Assembly (NCBI GenBank): GCA_027533395.1
Contig: JAPZUF010000016.1
Span: 45,224-109,223, forward strand
Length of the DNA: 64,000 bases
Reading direction: 5' to 3'
Source of the DNA: Cyclobacteriaceae bacterium
GTDB taxonomy: Bacteria > Bacteroidota > Bacteroidia > Cytophagales > Cyclobacteriaceae
Below are positions 8,668-18,464 of this stretch, in pieces; the stretch's first letter is position 1, and each line of letters begins with the position of its first letter. The notes under the pieces are model-generated. The model saw nothing but the letters and a program-made list of their open reading frames with translations. It was not told where the DNA came from and made no database searches. The position numbers and the translations under genes were made by a program.

Positions 8668-11600
8668 TCAACTTCTTGCTCTTCTTTTTTTATACTTTCT
8701 TCTGTTTTCAAAAGATTTAACAAATTTGCTTAATAAATCGAAGTATAAAGTTATGTAAAGTATAATCGTCATCGACCAGATGACAGCCAGATTAAAGGAA
8801 AAGGTATCATAGTATTTTCCTAAAAAATGTTTAGTGGGTTGATAAAAATTTGCTGAGAAGTCGAAAATATGTGATTGCCGGTGTTCATCATCATAAATAG
8901 GATAGATTTTTTGAATTAACCTACCCTTATACTCTACTATTCTTTCAGGTGAATTTAAATTTTTAACAGCATCCATCACCATTTGATTCTGGTATTGCAA
9001 CATTGATTTTTGGTATTGTGCTAACCTTTCAGGTGTGTTTGTTAAATCTGCAACAAGTTGATCTTTTTTCTCTTGTGCGTTTTCTTTTTTTAATCCGTAA
9101 TAATGTTTTAAGGTTGCTAAAAATTTAGAGGTAGCAACATAAGTTGCAGAATCAAATTTCTTTACATAAAGTTTATCGGTGTAAGTAAATTTATCTTGAC
9201 CAATTTTGTTTAACTCACTTTTTATCTCAGTGCGAATTAAATCAAGCGCTGACACAACTTCATTGTGTTTTTCGTTTTTCCAATGGAATTGGTTGTTGTT
9301 CAAGAAGGAAAGCTTCGATTCTAACTCTGGTATAAAATAAACCTTTTTGTAGTCTGAAATGGCAATGGTTTTATCTAATTCATAAAATTGCTTTTCAAAA
9401 GGATTGTCTTTGAATTGAGTTACCATCATGGCTTCGAATGCCCAACGCGATGCCATTACATTGCCCATAAAAGGAACACCAACCGGCTTTCCAACGGTAG
9501 GATTGAACTTGTCAAAATTAATAACAACACCACTCAACAACAATTGTGGAATTACTAACAAAGGAATAATGATATAAATGGTTACGGCAGAATTAAACGA
9601 TGCTGAAATGTTTAAACCTAACATATTGGCAAAACAGGAAATTGAAAAAAGTACAAGCCAATATCTCATTTCAGTTAATGGAATCTCCAAAATCAAATTG
9701 CCCAATAGCAAAAACAAAAAAGTTTGGATGGCAGAAAAAACAAACATCACAGTTATTTTCGATACGAGGTAACTGCTTTTACTTAAATGCAAAAAACGCT
9801 CGCGTTTTAAAATTTTCCTATCGCGAAAAATTTCTTCCGCACTCATAGTTAATCCGAAAAACAAAGCTACCACCACACTCATGAAAAAATAAACCGGGAT
9901 GTTCTGATTATTAAAGAAAGTGTAAGTAGAATAATCTCCTTGAAGAATATTATAATATTTCACCATGAAACTGATGAAAATGGCAAGGATGGGAGAAGCT
10001 AATAAGTTAACAAACAAATATTGTTTATTAGCTAACTTAGCCAACACATCTCGCTTTACAAATACTTTAAATTGATTGAACCAGTTAGGGATTTTCTGTA
10101 CAACTGTTAATTCATCTTGTGCATGTTCAACTTTTGGAATTTTTATTTTCTGCTTAAAATATTGGTACCATTGCCCAGGAGAAACTTTACGGGTATTGGT
10201 TAAGCGTCCATATTCATTGACCACTTTTGTTTCAATGATAGAAAATATTTGTTCCGGATTTATGTTGCCACATTCCGGACAAGAACCTTGGTCGCGACTG
10301 GTAGCATTCACCATTTCTCTAAAATATAGTACAGCTGAAACAGGATTTCCATAATAAATCTGGAAGCCGCCCACATCTAAAATCAACAACGAATCAAAAA
10401 GTTTGAAGATATCAGAAGATGGTTGGTGAATGACAACAAATATCATTTTTCCTCTTAAAGAAAGTTCTTTAAGCAAATCCATGATGTTTTCAGAATCCCT
10501 TGACGACAAACCCGAGGTAGGTTCATCTACATATAAAAGAGTAGGTTCTCGTAATAATTCTAAACCAATGTTCACTCTTTTTCTTTGTCCACCACTAATG
10601 GTTTTATCCATGGCAGAACCTACTTTCAAATGTTTGATTTCATGCAATCCTAATTGACTGACGATTTGATCAACCAGTTGATTAATTTCTTCATCGGTTT
10701 TATTTCCGAAGCAAAGCTTGGCAGCAAAGAATAAATTTTCGAAAACTGATAGCTCTTCAATTAGTAAATCATCTTGCGGAACATAACCAATTACACCTCT
10801 TACTTTTTCGGGATGTTCATGTATGTTAATCCCATTTACAAGCACGGTTCCACTTGAAGGCTTTTCTACACCGTTTAAAACATTTAAAAGCGTTGATTTT
10901 CCCGATCCACTCGCCCCCATGATACCAATTAGCTTTCCACCTTTTTCTGCAAGGTTTAAATTTTGCAAAGCAGCACGACCGCTTTTAAAATGATAAAATA
11001 AATGATCAGCTGTAAATGTGATACTGGATTTTATTTTTCCGCTTCTGAAGCGACCTACAATATCGCTGTAGTATATGGTTTCAACTTTATCACCGCGAAT
11101 AGTACTGCCTGCTGGTAATACTTCTATTTTTCTACTTCTTAATAGTATCGAGTTGAGGTATAAAACTGATATCCCCAAGTATTTTATAAAATAAGTTTCA
11201 GCTTCAGGCAAATACAAAATGGCAATCAATCCATTTAGGTTTTTTTCAATGATGCGAGGCCCGGGATATTCAACTTCATCATAACCTTCATCTACAATTA
11301 AAACATATTTAGAAGCTAACTCATCAATATCTTGTCCAATTACGAAATCTTGCAAAGCCTTTACACTTTGCTGTGGTATTTTTAAAGCCTGACCAATGTA
11401 GAATATGAGGTTTGTTTGTCTTTCCGATAAATGAAAATCTGCAAATACGAGTTCAATGATTTTTTGAATTAAAACCAACTTTTGTTGTACCGTTAAGGCT
11501 TGGTTAACCTTTTTGGCGATTTCCATAATTTTGGCCCAATCACCAACAAACTGTTGCGTTTCTGCATCCAATAACTCTAACTCTTGGCTAGAGCGAAGTT

Positions 11601-11769
11601 CATTTGTAGCACAATAGTTATCGAATAAATCTAGGTAATACTTAACTGCGTCACGATTAAGGTGTAGTCCTAAAAACTCTTTTACGTCTTCACGCTCTTC
11701 ATCAGTTATGCGTTCGCGGGCAACGATGGCAAAAAGTTGTATTACTGCCTTGAGTAATTCCTCGCTCAT
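8668..11769 (-). CDS. TerB-ABCG half transporter (ATPase-permease fusion), copy 1
   Basis: This 1033-residue protein has, in order: an N-terminal TerB-like helical domain (1-140), a beta-rich linker with GSTIRGDK and IYYSDIVGRF, an ABC ATPase (about 245-480), a CPECGN zinc-knuckle-like segment followed by NPEQIFSIIETKVV (about 495-520), and an ABC-2-type permease with six helices. The ATPase shows Walker A GASGSGKS, Q-loop PQDDLLIEELS, signature SGGQRKR, Walker B LLYVDEPTSG and switch VVIHQPS. A large extracytoplasmic helical insert (about 780-970) precedes the last helix. The NBD-before-TMD order marks an ABCG/WHITE-type exporter that would dimerise; substrate unknown. It is a clear paralogue of the gene at 59183-62260. 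Confidence 0.9.
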   Translation of the reverse strand: MSEELLKAVIQLFAIVARERITDEEREDVKEFLGLHLNRDAVKYYLDLFDNYCATNELRSSQELELLDAETQQFVGDWAKIMEIAKKVNQALTVQQKLVLIQKIIELVFADFHLSERQTNLIFYIGQALKIPQQSVKALQDFVIGQDIDELASKYVLIVDEGYDEVEYPGPRIIEKNLNGLIAILYLPEAETYFIKYLGISVLYLNSILLRSRKIEVLPAGSTIRGDKVETIYYSDIVGRFRSGKIKSSITFTADHLFYHFKSGRAALQNLNLAEKGGKLIGIMGASGSGKSTLLNVLNGVEKPSSGTVLVNGINIHEHPEKVRGVIGYVPQDDLLIEELSVFENLFFAAKLCFGNKTDEEINQLVDQIVSQLGLHEIKHLKVGSAMDKTISGGQRKRVNIGLELLREPTLLYVDEPTSGLSSRDSENIMDLLKELSLRGKMIFVVIHQPSSDIFKLFDSLLILDVGGFQIYYGNPVSAVLYFREMVNATSRDQGSCPECGNINPEQIFSIIETKVVNEYGRLTNTRKVSPGQWYQYFKQKIKIPKVEHAQDELTVVQKIPNWFNQFKVFVKRDVLAKLANKQYLFVNLLASPILAIFISFMVKYYNILQGDYSTYTFFNNQNIPVYFFMSVVVALFFGLTMSAEEIFRDRKILKRERFLHLSKSSYLVSKITVMFVFSAIQTFLFLLLGNLILEIPLTEMRYWLVLFSISCFANMLGLNISASFNSAVTIYIIIPLLVIPQLLLSGVVINFDKFNPTVGKPVGVPFMGNVMASRWAFEAMMVTQFKDNPFEKQFYELDKTIAISDYKKVYFIPELESKLSFLNNNQFHWKNEKHNEVVSALDLIRTEIKSELNKIGQDKFTYTDKLYVKKFDSATYVATSKFLATLKHYYGLKKENAQEKKDQLVADLTNTPERLAQYQKSMLQYQNQMVMDAVKNLNSPERIVEYKGRLIQKIYPIYDDEHRQSHIFDFSANFYQPTKHFLGKYYDTFSFNLAVIWSMTIILYITLYFDLLSKFVKSFENRRKYKKRRARS

Positions 11770-11916
11770 TTTAAACGGCCGGGGTTAAAAATGCCTAAAA
11801 TAGAAAAATATGAACAAAAGCAACTTTATTTTATCAAAAAAAATCTATTCAAAAACCGTAAAACCTTGTAATTTTCTGAAACAAAACACAACTAACTTCT
11901 ACATAAAATAAAATCT

Positions 11917-12669
11917 ATGAAACACAAATTATTGATGATTGCGGCAGGTTTACTGGTTAGCGCTGCGGCTATGGCCCAAACAGCTGACGAAATTCTTGCC
12001 AAATACTTCGAAAACACTGGTGGTTTAGCTAAGTGGAAAGCTTTAAAAGGTATGAAGGTATCCGCCAAAGTAAACCAAGGTGGAATGGAAATACCATTAG
12101 AAATTGTTACGTTGAACGATGGGAAACAAATGACAGCCATCAGTTTTCAAGGTAAAGTAATTAAACAAAATGTTTTTGATGGAAAAGATTTATGGTCGCA
12201 CAACTTTATGACCATGAAGGCAGAAAAAAGTGATGCGGAAACAACAGAAAATTTTAAAAGAGAAGCAGTAGATTTTCCAGATCCTTTTATTGATTACAAA
12301 GAAAGAGGATACAAAGTAGAATTGTTAGGAAAAGAAACAGTTGAAGGAACAGAAACTTTTAAAATTAAACTTACCAAAAAACCGATGAAAGTTGATGGTG
12401 TTGAAACAGAGAATATAGTATTCTACTATTTCGATGCTACTGACTTTGTTCCAATTATTACAGAAACTGAAATTAAGTCTGGTCCTGGCAAAGGACAAAT
12501 CGCTCAAACAAAGTTCAGCGATTACCAGGAAACTTCTAACGGTTTAATTATGGCTTTTACTATTGCACAGGGAGCTAAAGGCGGCCCTAGCCAACCAGCA
12601 ACTGTAACTTCAATACAAATTGATCCAACAGTTGATGCAAAAGAATTTGCATTTCCTGAAGGTCAATAA
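11917..12669 (+). CDS. Periplasmic outer-membrane lipoprotein-sorting (LolA-like) protein
   Basis: A 250-residue protein with a Sec signal peptide (MKHKLLMIAAGLLVSAAAMAQ) and a domain opening TADEILAKYFENTGGLAKWKALKGMKV. This is the pattern of Bacteroidota outer-membrane lipoprotein-sorting-like proteins with a LolA/LolB-type half barrel. Further typical segments are MEIPLEIVTLNDGKQM and DFVPIITETEIKSGPGKG. Such folds carry acyl chains across the periplasm, but the function of this subgroup is not established. It is divergent from the ABC transporter and ends in a strong terminator. Confidence 0.75.
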   Translation: MKHKLLMIAAGLLVSAAAMAQTADEILAKYFENTGGLAKWKALKGMKVSAKVNQGGMEIPLEIVTLNDGKQMTAISFQGKVIKQNVFDGKDLWSHNFMTMKAEKSDAETTENFKREAVDFPDPFIDYKERGYKVELLGKETVEGTETFKIKLTKKPMKVDGVETENIVFYYFDATDFVPIITETEIKSGPGKGQIAQTKFSDYQETSNGLIMAFTIAQGAKGGPSQPATVTSIQIDPTVDAKEFAFPEGQ

Positions 12670-12684
12670 GCTTCTTTAAAATTG

Positions 12685-12714
12685 AATGCAGGCCTTAAAG
12701 CCTGCATTTTTTTT
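12685..12714 (+). terminator. Rho-independent terminator
   Basis: A 9-bp perfect stem (AATGCAGGC with GCCTGCATT) closes the loop CTTAAA and runs into a T tract ending at 12714. It lies 15 bases after the LolA-like gene stop. It also rules out the upstream ATG at 12686 as the start of the next gene. Confidence 0.9.
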
Positions 12715-12739
12715 ATCCATTAACCCTTCCCATTTTATT

Positions 12740-15700
12740 ATGAATAAAACTAAACTGCTAATGGCTGCGTCCTTTGCATTTGCTTCTTGGCAAGCAATAG
12801 CACAAGATGCAACTACAAAAGGAAAAGAATTATTTGGCGATATGCGTGCTCGCCATATCGGCCCTGCTCTAATGAGCGGACGTGTCTCAGATATTGAATT
12901 ACATCCAAAAAATGATCGTGTTGTCTATATTGGTGCAGCCGGTGGTGGTGTTTGGAAAAGCACAAATGGTGGCGCTACTTTCAATCCTATATTCGATGAA
13001 TATTGTCAATCCATTGGCGCTGTAGAAGTTGATCCATCTAACCCAGATCAAGTTGTTTGGGTAGGTACCGGAGAGCCATGGACCAGAAACAGTGTAACAA
13101 TAGGAGACGGTATTTATAAAACCAACGATGGCGGATCTACGTGGCAAAAAATGGGATTAGAAAAGTCCGAAAGAATTGCAGGTATTCAAGTAAATCCTCA
13201 AAACCCAAATGAAGTTTATGTTGCTGTACTAGGTGCGCTATGGAGCGATAGCGAAGATAGAGGTTTGTATAAAACTTCAGACGGAGGCAAAACATGGAAC
13301 AAAATATTATACATTGACAAAACAACAGGTTGTAGCGACCTTATTATTGATCCTAGCAATCCGAATGTTATTTATGCAGCTTTCTGGGAGTTTCGTAGAA
13401 CAGCTTGGAGTTTTAACTCAGGAGGTAATCAAAGCGCTTTATACAAGTCCGTTGATGGTGGCAAAACTTGGAATAAAATTCACAAAGGTTTTCCTTCAGG
13501 TAAGTTAGGGCGTATTGCTGTAGCATTGGCTCCTTCAAATAATAACATTCTATATGCTGTAATTGAATCCGAGCAAGATAAAGACAAAGGATTATATAGA
13601 AGCGATGATGGCGGTGCTAACTGGAAATTCACCAATGGAGATTTCGGATTAGTTGTTCGTCCCTTCTATTTTTCTCGCATCACAGTCGATCCTAAAAATC
13701 CTGACATAGTAGTAAAGGCTGGATTGTTTGGTTCAATTTCAAGAGATGGTGGAAAAACTTTCAAGAACTTAGGACCTATGCACGCAGACATACACGATAT
13801 TGTTTTTGATAACAATAACTCTGACCGTATGTATGTTGCAACAGATGGTGGTGTTTATAGAAGTTGGGATGGTGGAACTACCATGGAGATTGTAGAGAAT
13901 CTTCCGCTTTCACAATTTTATCAAATCAGTGTAGATAATGAAGAGCCGTACAATGTGTATGGCGGTTTGCAAGACAATGGTTCATGGTTTGGTCCTTCTA
14001 GCTCTCCCGGTGGAGTTGAAGCTAGAGATTGGCATGTTGTAGGTGTGGGCGATGGTTACCGTGTGTTGCGCCATCCAACAAAAAAATTAATCTATTCTGA
14101 AATGCAAGGTGCTGAAAATGTTTGGAGATACGACCCAGTTAAGAATGAGGCAAAAACCATTCAACCTTTAGCAACCAAAGGAGATCCTAAGTTACGTTTC
14201 AATTGGAACTCTCCAATGGCCATTAGTGCAAGCAAGCCAGATCGTTTTTATATGGGCAGTCAGTTTGTGCATCGCTCAGAAGATATGGGGGATACTTGGG
14301 TTAAAATTTCTCCGGACTTAACAACTAACGATCCGTTAAAAACGGAACAAGGTAAATCAGGTGGTTTATCTCGCGATAACTCTGGTGCAGAAAATCATTG
14401 TACCATCTTCACAATTGCTGAATCTCCTCTGGATGAAAATGTAGTATGGGCCGGTACAGATGATGGCAACGTGCAAGTAACAAAAGATGGTGGTAAAACA
14501 TGGACCAACGTTGTAGCAAATATTCCTAGTCTTCCGAAGAATACTGCTTGCTGGCACATTGAAGCATCAGTTTTTGGTAAAGGAACTGCTTATGCGGTGT
14601 TTACAGGTTATCAACATGGCGATCAAAAACCTTATGCTTATAAAACAACTGACTTTGGTGCCACCTGGAAATCTGTTATCAGCAATGATGTAACAGGTTT
14701 TGTAAGAAACATTCAGGAAGATTATGTTAACGAAAATTTACTTTTCTTAGGAACTGAATTCGGTTTATATATTTCTTTAGATGCAGGAACTTCATGGGTG
14801 AAGTTTACCAACAACATGCCTTCAGTTGCTGTGCACTTTATCGATCTGCAAAAGAAGACAAATGATTTAGTAATGGGAACCCACGGTCGTGGTGTTATTA
14901 TTATTGATGACATTAGTCCTCTTAGACAATTATCAGCAGAAACTTTGGCTAAAGATTTTCACCTCTTCCCCATTAAGCCGGCTACGATGGATGAATCAAA
15001 TGGCTTTGGAGGAACTGCAAGCGAAACTCAATTTATCGGAGCGAATGCATCTACCAATGCTAAAATCATTTACTACTTAAAGAAAAGACATACTTTAGGT
15101 AAAATGACTGCTGAAATTCAAGATTTGAATGGAAACAAAATCACCGATTTGGATGCAGGTAAATCAAAAGGTATTAATGTAATTGAGTGGGGTTTCACCA
15201 CGAAGCCTCCTAAAATTGCAACTGGAAAAACTTTTGCTTTCGGTGGATTTACTTCACCTCGAGTTCCTGCCGGAACCTATAAAGTTGTCATAACAAAAGG
15301 AAAAGAAGTTTATACCAGCGACTTGGTTGTTCAGTATGATGCTAAATCAAATATTTCACTTGCAGATAAGAAAGCCAATGAAGATGTAACGAAAAAACTT
15401 TTCGACATGACACAAGAATTGGCTTACCTTGTTTACGAAGTTGACGAAACCATTAAAGCTGCAGAAGCTGCAAAAGCCAAATCTACTTCTGCATCTAAAA
15501 CTGTTACTCCATTTATCAACGAATTAAATAAGCTAAAAGAAACATTAGTTGTTACGACTGGTGACAATTATGTTGGCGCAGGTGAACCACAATTGCGCGA
15601 AGATTTAGCGGAACTTTACAGCAAAGTAGCATCTACATTCTACAAACCATCAGCCGCTGAAATGGATAACCTTTCAGCCTTGTCTGATAGAATGCAAAAT

Positions 15701-15826
15701 GCAAAAGCTACTTTAAAGAAGACCAAAGAGAAACACAATAAAAAATTAAACGAAGTATTGGCTAACAATAAGCTCGAGCCCATCATCTTAAAACCATTTG
15801 ATGAGTTCTTGAAATCTGCCCAATAA
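12740..15826 (+). CDS. Secreted VPS10/BNR beta-propeller protein
   Basis: This 1028-residue protein has a signal peptide (MNKTKLLMAASFAFASWQAIAQ). It carries at least eight BNR/sortilin-type repeats of the form YKTxDGGxTWxK (for example SDGGKTWNK, SVDGGKTWNKI, RSDDGGANWKF, TTDFGATWKS) across residues 40-750. They form one or two beta-propellers. The C-terminal part (about 760-1028) has an immunoglobulin-like segment and an alanine/lysine-rich helical tail. Bacteroidota homologues are often labelled glycosyl hydrolase, but no catalytic residues of a glycosidase can be pointed to. The ATG at 12740 is chosen because the earlier ATG lies inside the preceding terminator. Confidence 0.85.
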   Translation: MNKTKLLMAASFAFASWQAIAQDATTKGKELFGDMRARHIGPALMSGRVSDIELHPKNDRVVYIGAAGGGVWKSTNGGATFNPIFDEYCQSIGAVEVDPSNPDQVVWVGTGEPWTRNSVTIGDGIYKTNDGGSTWQKMGLEKSERIAGIQVNPQNPNEVYVAVLGALWSDSEDRGLYKTSDGGKTWNKILYIDKTTGCSDLIIDPSNPNVIYAAFWEFRRTAWSFNSGGNQSALYKSVDGGKTWNKIHKGFPSGKLGRIAVALAPSNNNILYAVIESEQDKDKGLYRSDDGGANWKFTNGDFGLVVRPFYFSRITVDPKNPDIVVKAGLFGSISRDGGKTFKNLGPMHADIHDIVFDNNNSDRMYVATDGGVYRSWDGGTTMEIVENLPLSQFYQISVDNEEPYNVYGGLQDNGSWFGPSSSPGGVEARDWHVVGVGDGYRVLRHPTKKLIYSEMQGAENVWRYDPVKNEAKTIQPLATKGDPKLRFNWNSPMAISASKPDRFYMGSQFVHRSEDMGDTWVKISPDLTTNDPLKTEQGKSGGLSRDNSGAENHCTIFTIAESPLDENVVWAGTDDGNVQVTKDGGKTWTNVVANIPSLPKNTACWHIEASVFGKGTAYAVFTGYQHGDQKPYAYKTTDFGATWKSVISNDVTGFVRNIQEDYVNENLLFLGTEFGLYISLDAGTSWVKFTNNMPSVAVHFIDLQKKTNDLVMGTHGRGVIIIDDISPLRQLSAETLAKDFHLFPIKPATMDESNGFGGTASETQFIGANASTNAKIIYYLKKRHTLGKMTAEIQDLNGNKITDLDAGKSKGINVIEWGFTTKPPKIATGKTFAFGGFTSPRVPAGTYKVVITKGKEVYTSDLVVQYDAKSNISLADKKANEDVTKKLFDMTQELAYLVYEVDETIKAAEAAKAKSTSASKTVTPFINELNKLKETLVVTTGDNYVGAGEPQLREDLAELYSKVASTFYKPSAAEMDNLSALSDRMQNAKATLKKTKEKHNKKLNEVLANNKLEPIILKPFDEFLKSAQ

Positions 15827-15855
15827 CTTTCGATTAATTGAAATTAATGAGAATG

Positions 15856-15887
15856 AAAAGACTGCTCAACATTGAGCGGTCTTTTTT
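15856..15887 (+). terminator. Rho-independent terminator after the BNR gene
   Basis: AAAAGACTGCTCA pairs with TGAGCGGTCTTTT (13 bp with one G-T wobble, loop ACAT) and ends in a T tract. It lies 29 bases after the stop. A TTG that could extend the next gene lies inside it, so the next gene starts later. Confidence 0.85.
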
Positions 15888-15901
15888 GTTTTTATTCTAC
15901 T

Positions 15902-16390
15902 ATGAAACCTGTTAAAAGCAAAGCAGTAGTTGAGGAAGTTTTCAATGGAATGTTTGGGCTGGTGCTCGATTCTAAAATTCTTGAAAAAACTTCTAAGAGA
16001 GTCATCTTAAAACTGAATAAAGAAATTCATTTACATGTAGCAATTCAAAAAAGAAAAGATGCTAATCCATTCATTTACCTCAATAAAAGACTCATCAAGG
16101 ATTTGAATCTAAAAGCTGGCTCAATTGTAACTATTACTATCGAAGAAGATGGAAGTCAATACGAATTTGAAGAATCTAAAGAATTTAATGAAGTACTAAA
16201 AGGAGATGCTGAGGCAAATAATAAATTTAAGAGCCTTACTGATGGTAATAAAAGAAGTTTAGTATTTCTTGTAAACAAAATAAAAAGTACAGATAAAAGA
16301 ATTGAACAGGCCTTACATATTTGTCATTGTTTACGTGCAGGTATTACAAGTGCACAGCAAATTGTAAAAACAAAAAAGCAGATTTTTTAG
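15902..16390 (+). CDS. YdeI/OmpD-associated family protein (DUF1905-like N-terminus)
   Basis: A 162-residue soluble protein. The N-terminal half (about 1-95) resembles the small beta-barrel DUF1905 domain (RVILKLNKEIHLHVAI, YLNKRLIKDLNLKAGSIVTITIEEDG). The C-terminal half resembles the helical YdeI/OmdA domain (FKSLTDGNKRSLVFLVNKIKSTDKRIEQALHI). The function is unknown. ATG at 15902 is used because earlier codons fall in a terminator. Its stop codon forms part of the loop of the following bidirectional terminator. Confidence 0.75.
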   Translation: MKPVKSKAVVEEVFNGMFGLVLDSKILEKTSKRVILKLNKEIHLHVAIQKRKDANPFIYLNKRLIKDLNLKAGSIVTITIEEDGSQYEFEESKEFNEVLKGDAEANNKFKSLTDGNKRSLVFLVNKIKSTDKRIEQALHICHCLRAGITSAQQIVKTKKQIF

Positions 16391-16403
16391 AATCTGCCTT
16401 TTT
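16372..16403. terminator. Bidirectional terminator between convergent genes
   Basis: AAAAA-A-GCAGATT pairs with AATCTGC-C-TTTTT around the loop TTTTAG: seven bp, one mismatch, then five bp. A-tract and T-tract flanks allow it to work for both the YdeI-like gene on plus and the protease gene on minus, which ends 22 bases away. Confidence 0.75.
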
Positions 16404-16424
16404 GTAAATCTTGTTTGGTGTAAT

Positions 16425-18464
16425 CTAACCAACTCTTGAATTAATCATTTCAGATAAGATCAATATACTCTCATAGAGATAAGCATCATCAACTTTAGTA
16501 ACCTTAGTAGCTGGAGTAACACCTTCTTTATTACCTAAACTAGTTGAAAGTGAAGCATTATTTTTGGCTCTTTCTGCCTCTTCTTGTAATCTCTTTCGTG
16601 TTGCTTCATTTAAAGAAACTTTCGAATCATTGAATGCCCTCTTAGATTCTTCTACTTCTAAAGTTAACTTCTTTAGCAATGGATCAGTTTTCATTCTATC
16701 CAAATGGTTTTTATTAAGAGTAGCGATTAACTGCTTATTAACAGCACCTGTTCTCTCATATAAAGTACCTTTAATTTGATCCCAAGGCAGCGCACTTGGG
16801 TTAGCACTTTCTCCAAATAAATTTGCATCGAAGGCTGATGGATAAACTATATCAGGTGTAACACCTCTGTGTTGAGTGCTGTTGCCAGTTACGCGATAGA
16901 ATTTTTGAAATGTCAATTTTAGACTTCCATATTCTTCGCCTACTGCTGGGCGAATAAATCTTTTCAATTCTTGCACATTTTGAACTGTTCCTTTTCCATA
17001 AGTAGTTTCCCCAACTACAATACCTCGATTGTAATCCTGAATGGCGCCAGCAAAAATTTCTGAAGCTGAAGCACTAAAACGATTTGTCATCACTAATAAC
17101 GGACCATTATATGAAACAGTAGGGTTATCGTCTTCTCCTACCTCCACTCTACCTGCTGAGTTTCTCACTTGAACTACAGGACCTTTCTTGATAAATAATC
17201 CTGTTAACTCAATTGCTTCTAAAAGTGAACCTCCACCATTATTACGCAAATCAATGATTACACCATCAACTTTTTCAGCTTCCAATTCTTTTAATAACTT
17301 TTCAACATCGCGGGTCGTGCTGGTATAATTGGCCTCGCCACGTTGCATAGCATCCCAATCAATGTAAAAACTCGGAATAGAAATTACACCCATGCGTAAA
17401 GCTTTACCATCTTTCGTCATTGGTACGATTTCTTTTTTCGCTTGTTGGTCTTCTAACTTTATTTTTTCTCTGACTAAAGTTGTTTCCATGGGTAAGCTAT
17501 TCAGTCCTAACTCACCAGATAAATAACTGATGCGGACTGTTGTTCCTTTCGGTCCTTTAATGAGTTTTACAACATCATCTAATCTCCAACCGATTACATC
17601 AACCATAACACCATCTACACCCTGAGCAACACCTACAATTCTATCGTTAACTTTTAAAACTCCCATCTTTTCCGCAGGACCACCAGGAATTATTTCTGCA
17701 ATCTTTGTGTAGTCATTATCTAATTGTAAACGTGCTCCTATACCCTCCAAAGAAAGCGTCATCTGTTCATTGAATCTTTGAGCAGTTTTAGGAGATAGAT
17801 AAGAAGTATGTGGATCGTATGCTTCAGTGATTGTATTCATGTAGGCTTCGAAAACATCATCGCTCCTGAATTGAAGCATCGATTTTTTCATTCGCTCGTA
17901 GCGTTCTGTCAAAATCTTGGTGATGTCTTCTTGCTTCTTTCCACTAAGTTTTAAACTTAATGCTTGATTCTTTATGTTTCTCCTCCAAACATCATTTAAC
18001 TCAGCTTGATTTTTACACCAAGGCATTTTATCACGGTTGGTTTCAAAATCTTCTTCTACTGAAAAATCAAAATTTTGTTTTACCAAATCATTCAAAATGA
18101 AATTGATTTGGTAATTGAATCTGTTTCTGAAAACCTGATAAATTTCATAAGCAGGACTAACATCACCTGCAGTTGATAAATCATCAAGTTGATTAGCGTA
18201 TTTTTGAAATTGATCAATATCGCTTTTCAGAAAAAAGTATTTTCCACCATCTAAGTTTAAACAATATTGATTAAGAATAACGGCTGAAAGAGAATCGTTG
18301 AATTTTATTTTACTGTAGTGATTGAAATTTAAAATACCAACAATGGTTTGAATCTCTTTACTATAAACAGGTTTAGGTTTAAAAACTGTAGTATCTGTTT
18401 GTTGAGCAAAAAGAGGTCGAACAATTAGAAAGAAAATAAAAAAGAAAAAATACTTATACTTCAT
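16425..18464 (-). CDS. prc: Carboxy-terminal (tail-specific) processing protease, S41 family
   Basis: A 679-residue periplasmic serine protease of the Tsp/Prc type. The signal peptide is MKYKYFFFFIFFLIVRPLFAQ. An N-terminal helical domain (about 25-225, including DPHTSYLSPKTAQRFNEQM) is followed by a PDZ domain (about 245-330, GIGARLQLDNDYTKIAEIIPGGPAEK) and the S41 core. That core holds the nucleophile region NRFSASASEIFAGAIQDY and the general-base Lys in ETTYGKGTVQ, with GVIIDLRNNGGGSL before them. A DUF3340-like helical C-terminus closes the protein. The ATG at 18464 gives the signal peptide and overlaps the upstream gene's end by 11 bases, which suggests translational coupling. Confidence 0.95.
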   Translation of the reverse strand: MKYKYFFFFIFFLIVRPLFAQQTDTTVFKPKPVYSKEIQTIVGILNFNHYSKIKFNDSLSAVILNQYCLNLDGGKYFFLKSDIDQFQKYANQLDDLSTAGDVSPAYEIYQVFRNRFNYQINFILNDLVKQNFDFSVEEDFETNRDKMPWCKNQAELNDVWRRNIKNQALSLKLSGKKQEDITKILTERYERMKKSMLQFRSDDVFEAYMNTITEAYDPHTSYLSPKTAQRFNEQMTLSLEGIGARLQLDNDYTKIAEIIPGGPAEKMGVLKVNDRIVGVAQGVDGVMVDVIGWRLDDVVKLIKGPKGTTVRISYLSGELGLNSLPMETTLVREKIKLEDQQAKKEIVPMTKDGKALRMGVISIPSFYIDWDAMQRGEANYTSTTRDVEKLLKELEAEKVDGVIIDLRNNGGGSLLEAIELTGLFIKKGPVVQVRNSAGRVEVGEDDNPTVSYNGPLLVMTNRFSASASEIFAGAIQDYNRGIVVGETTYGKGTVQNVQELKRFIRPAVGEEYGSLKLTFQKFYRVTGNSTQHRGVTPDIVYPSAFDANLFGESANPSALPWDQIKGTLYERTGAVNKQLIATLNKNHLDRMKTDPLLKKLTLEVEESKRAFNDSKVSLNEATRKRLQEEAERAKNNASLSTSLGNKEGVTPATKVTKVDDAYLYESILILSEMINSRVG

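Noticed and set aside
8637..8723. 29-codon extension of the 8184-8636 lipoprotein
   Set aside because: It would overlap the transporter gene and bury the signal peptide inside the protein.
12686..12739. 18-codon N-terminal extension of the BNR protein
   Set aside because: The upstream ATG lies inside the stem of a terminator, and the later ATG begins a clear signal peptide.
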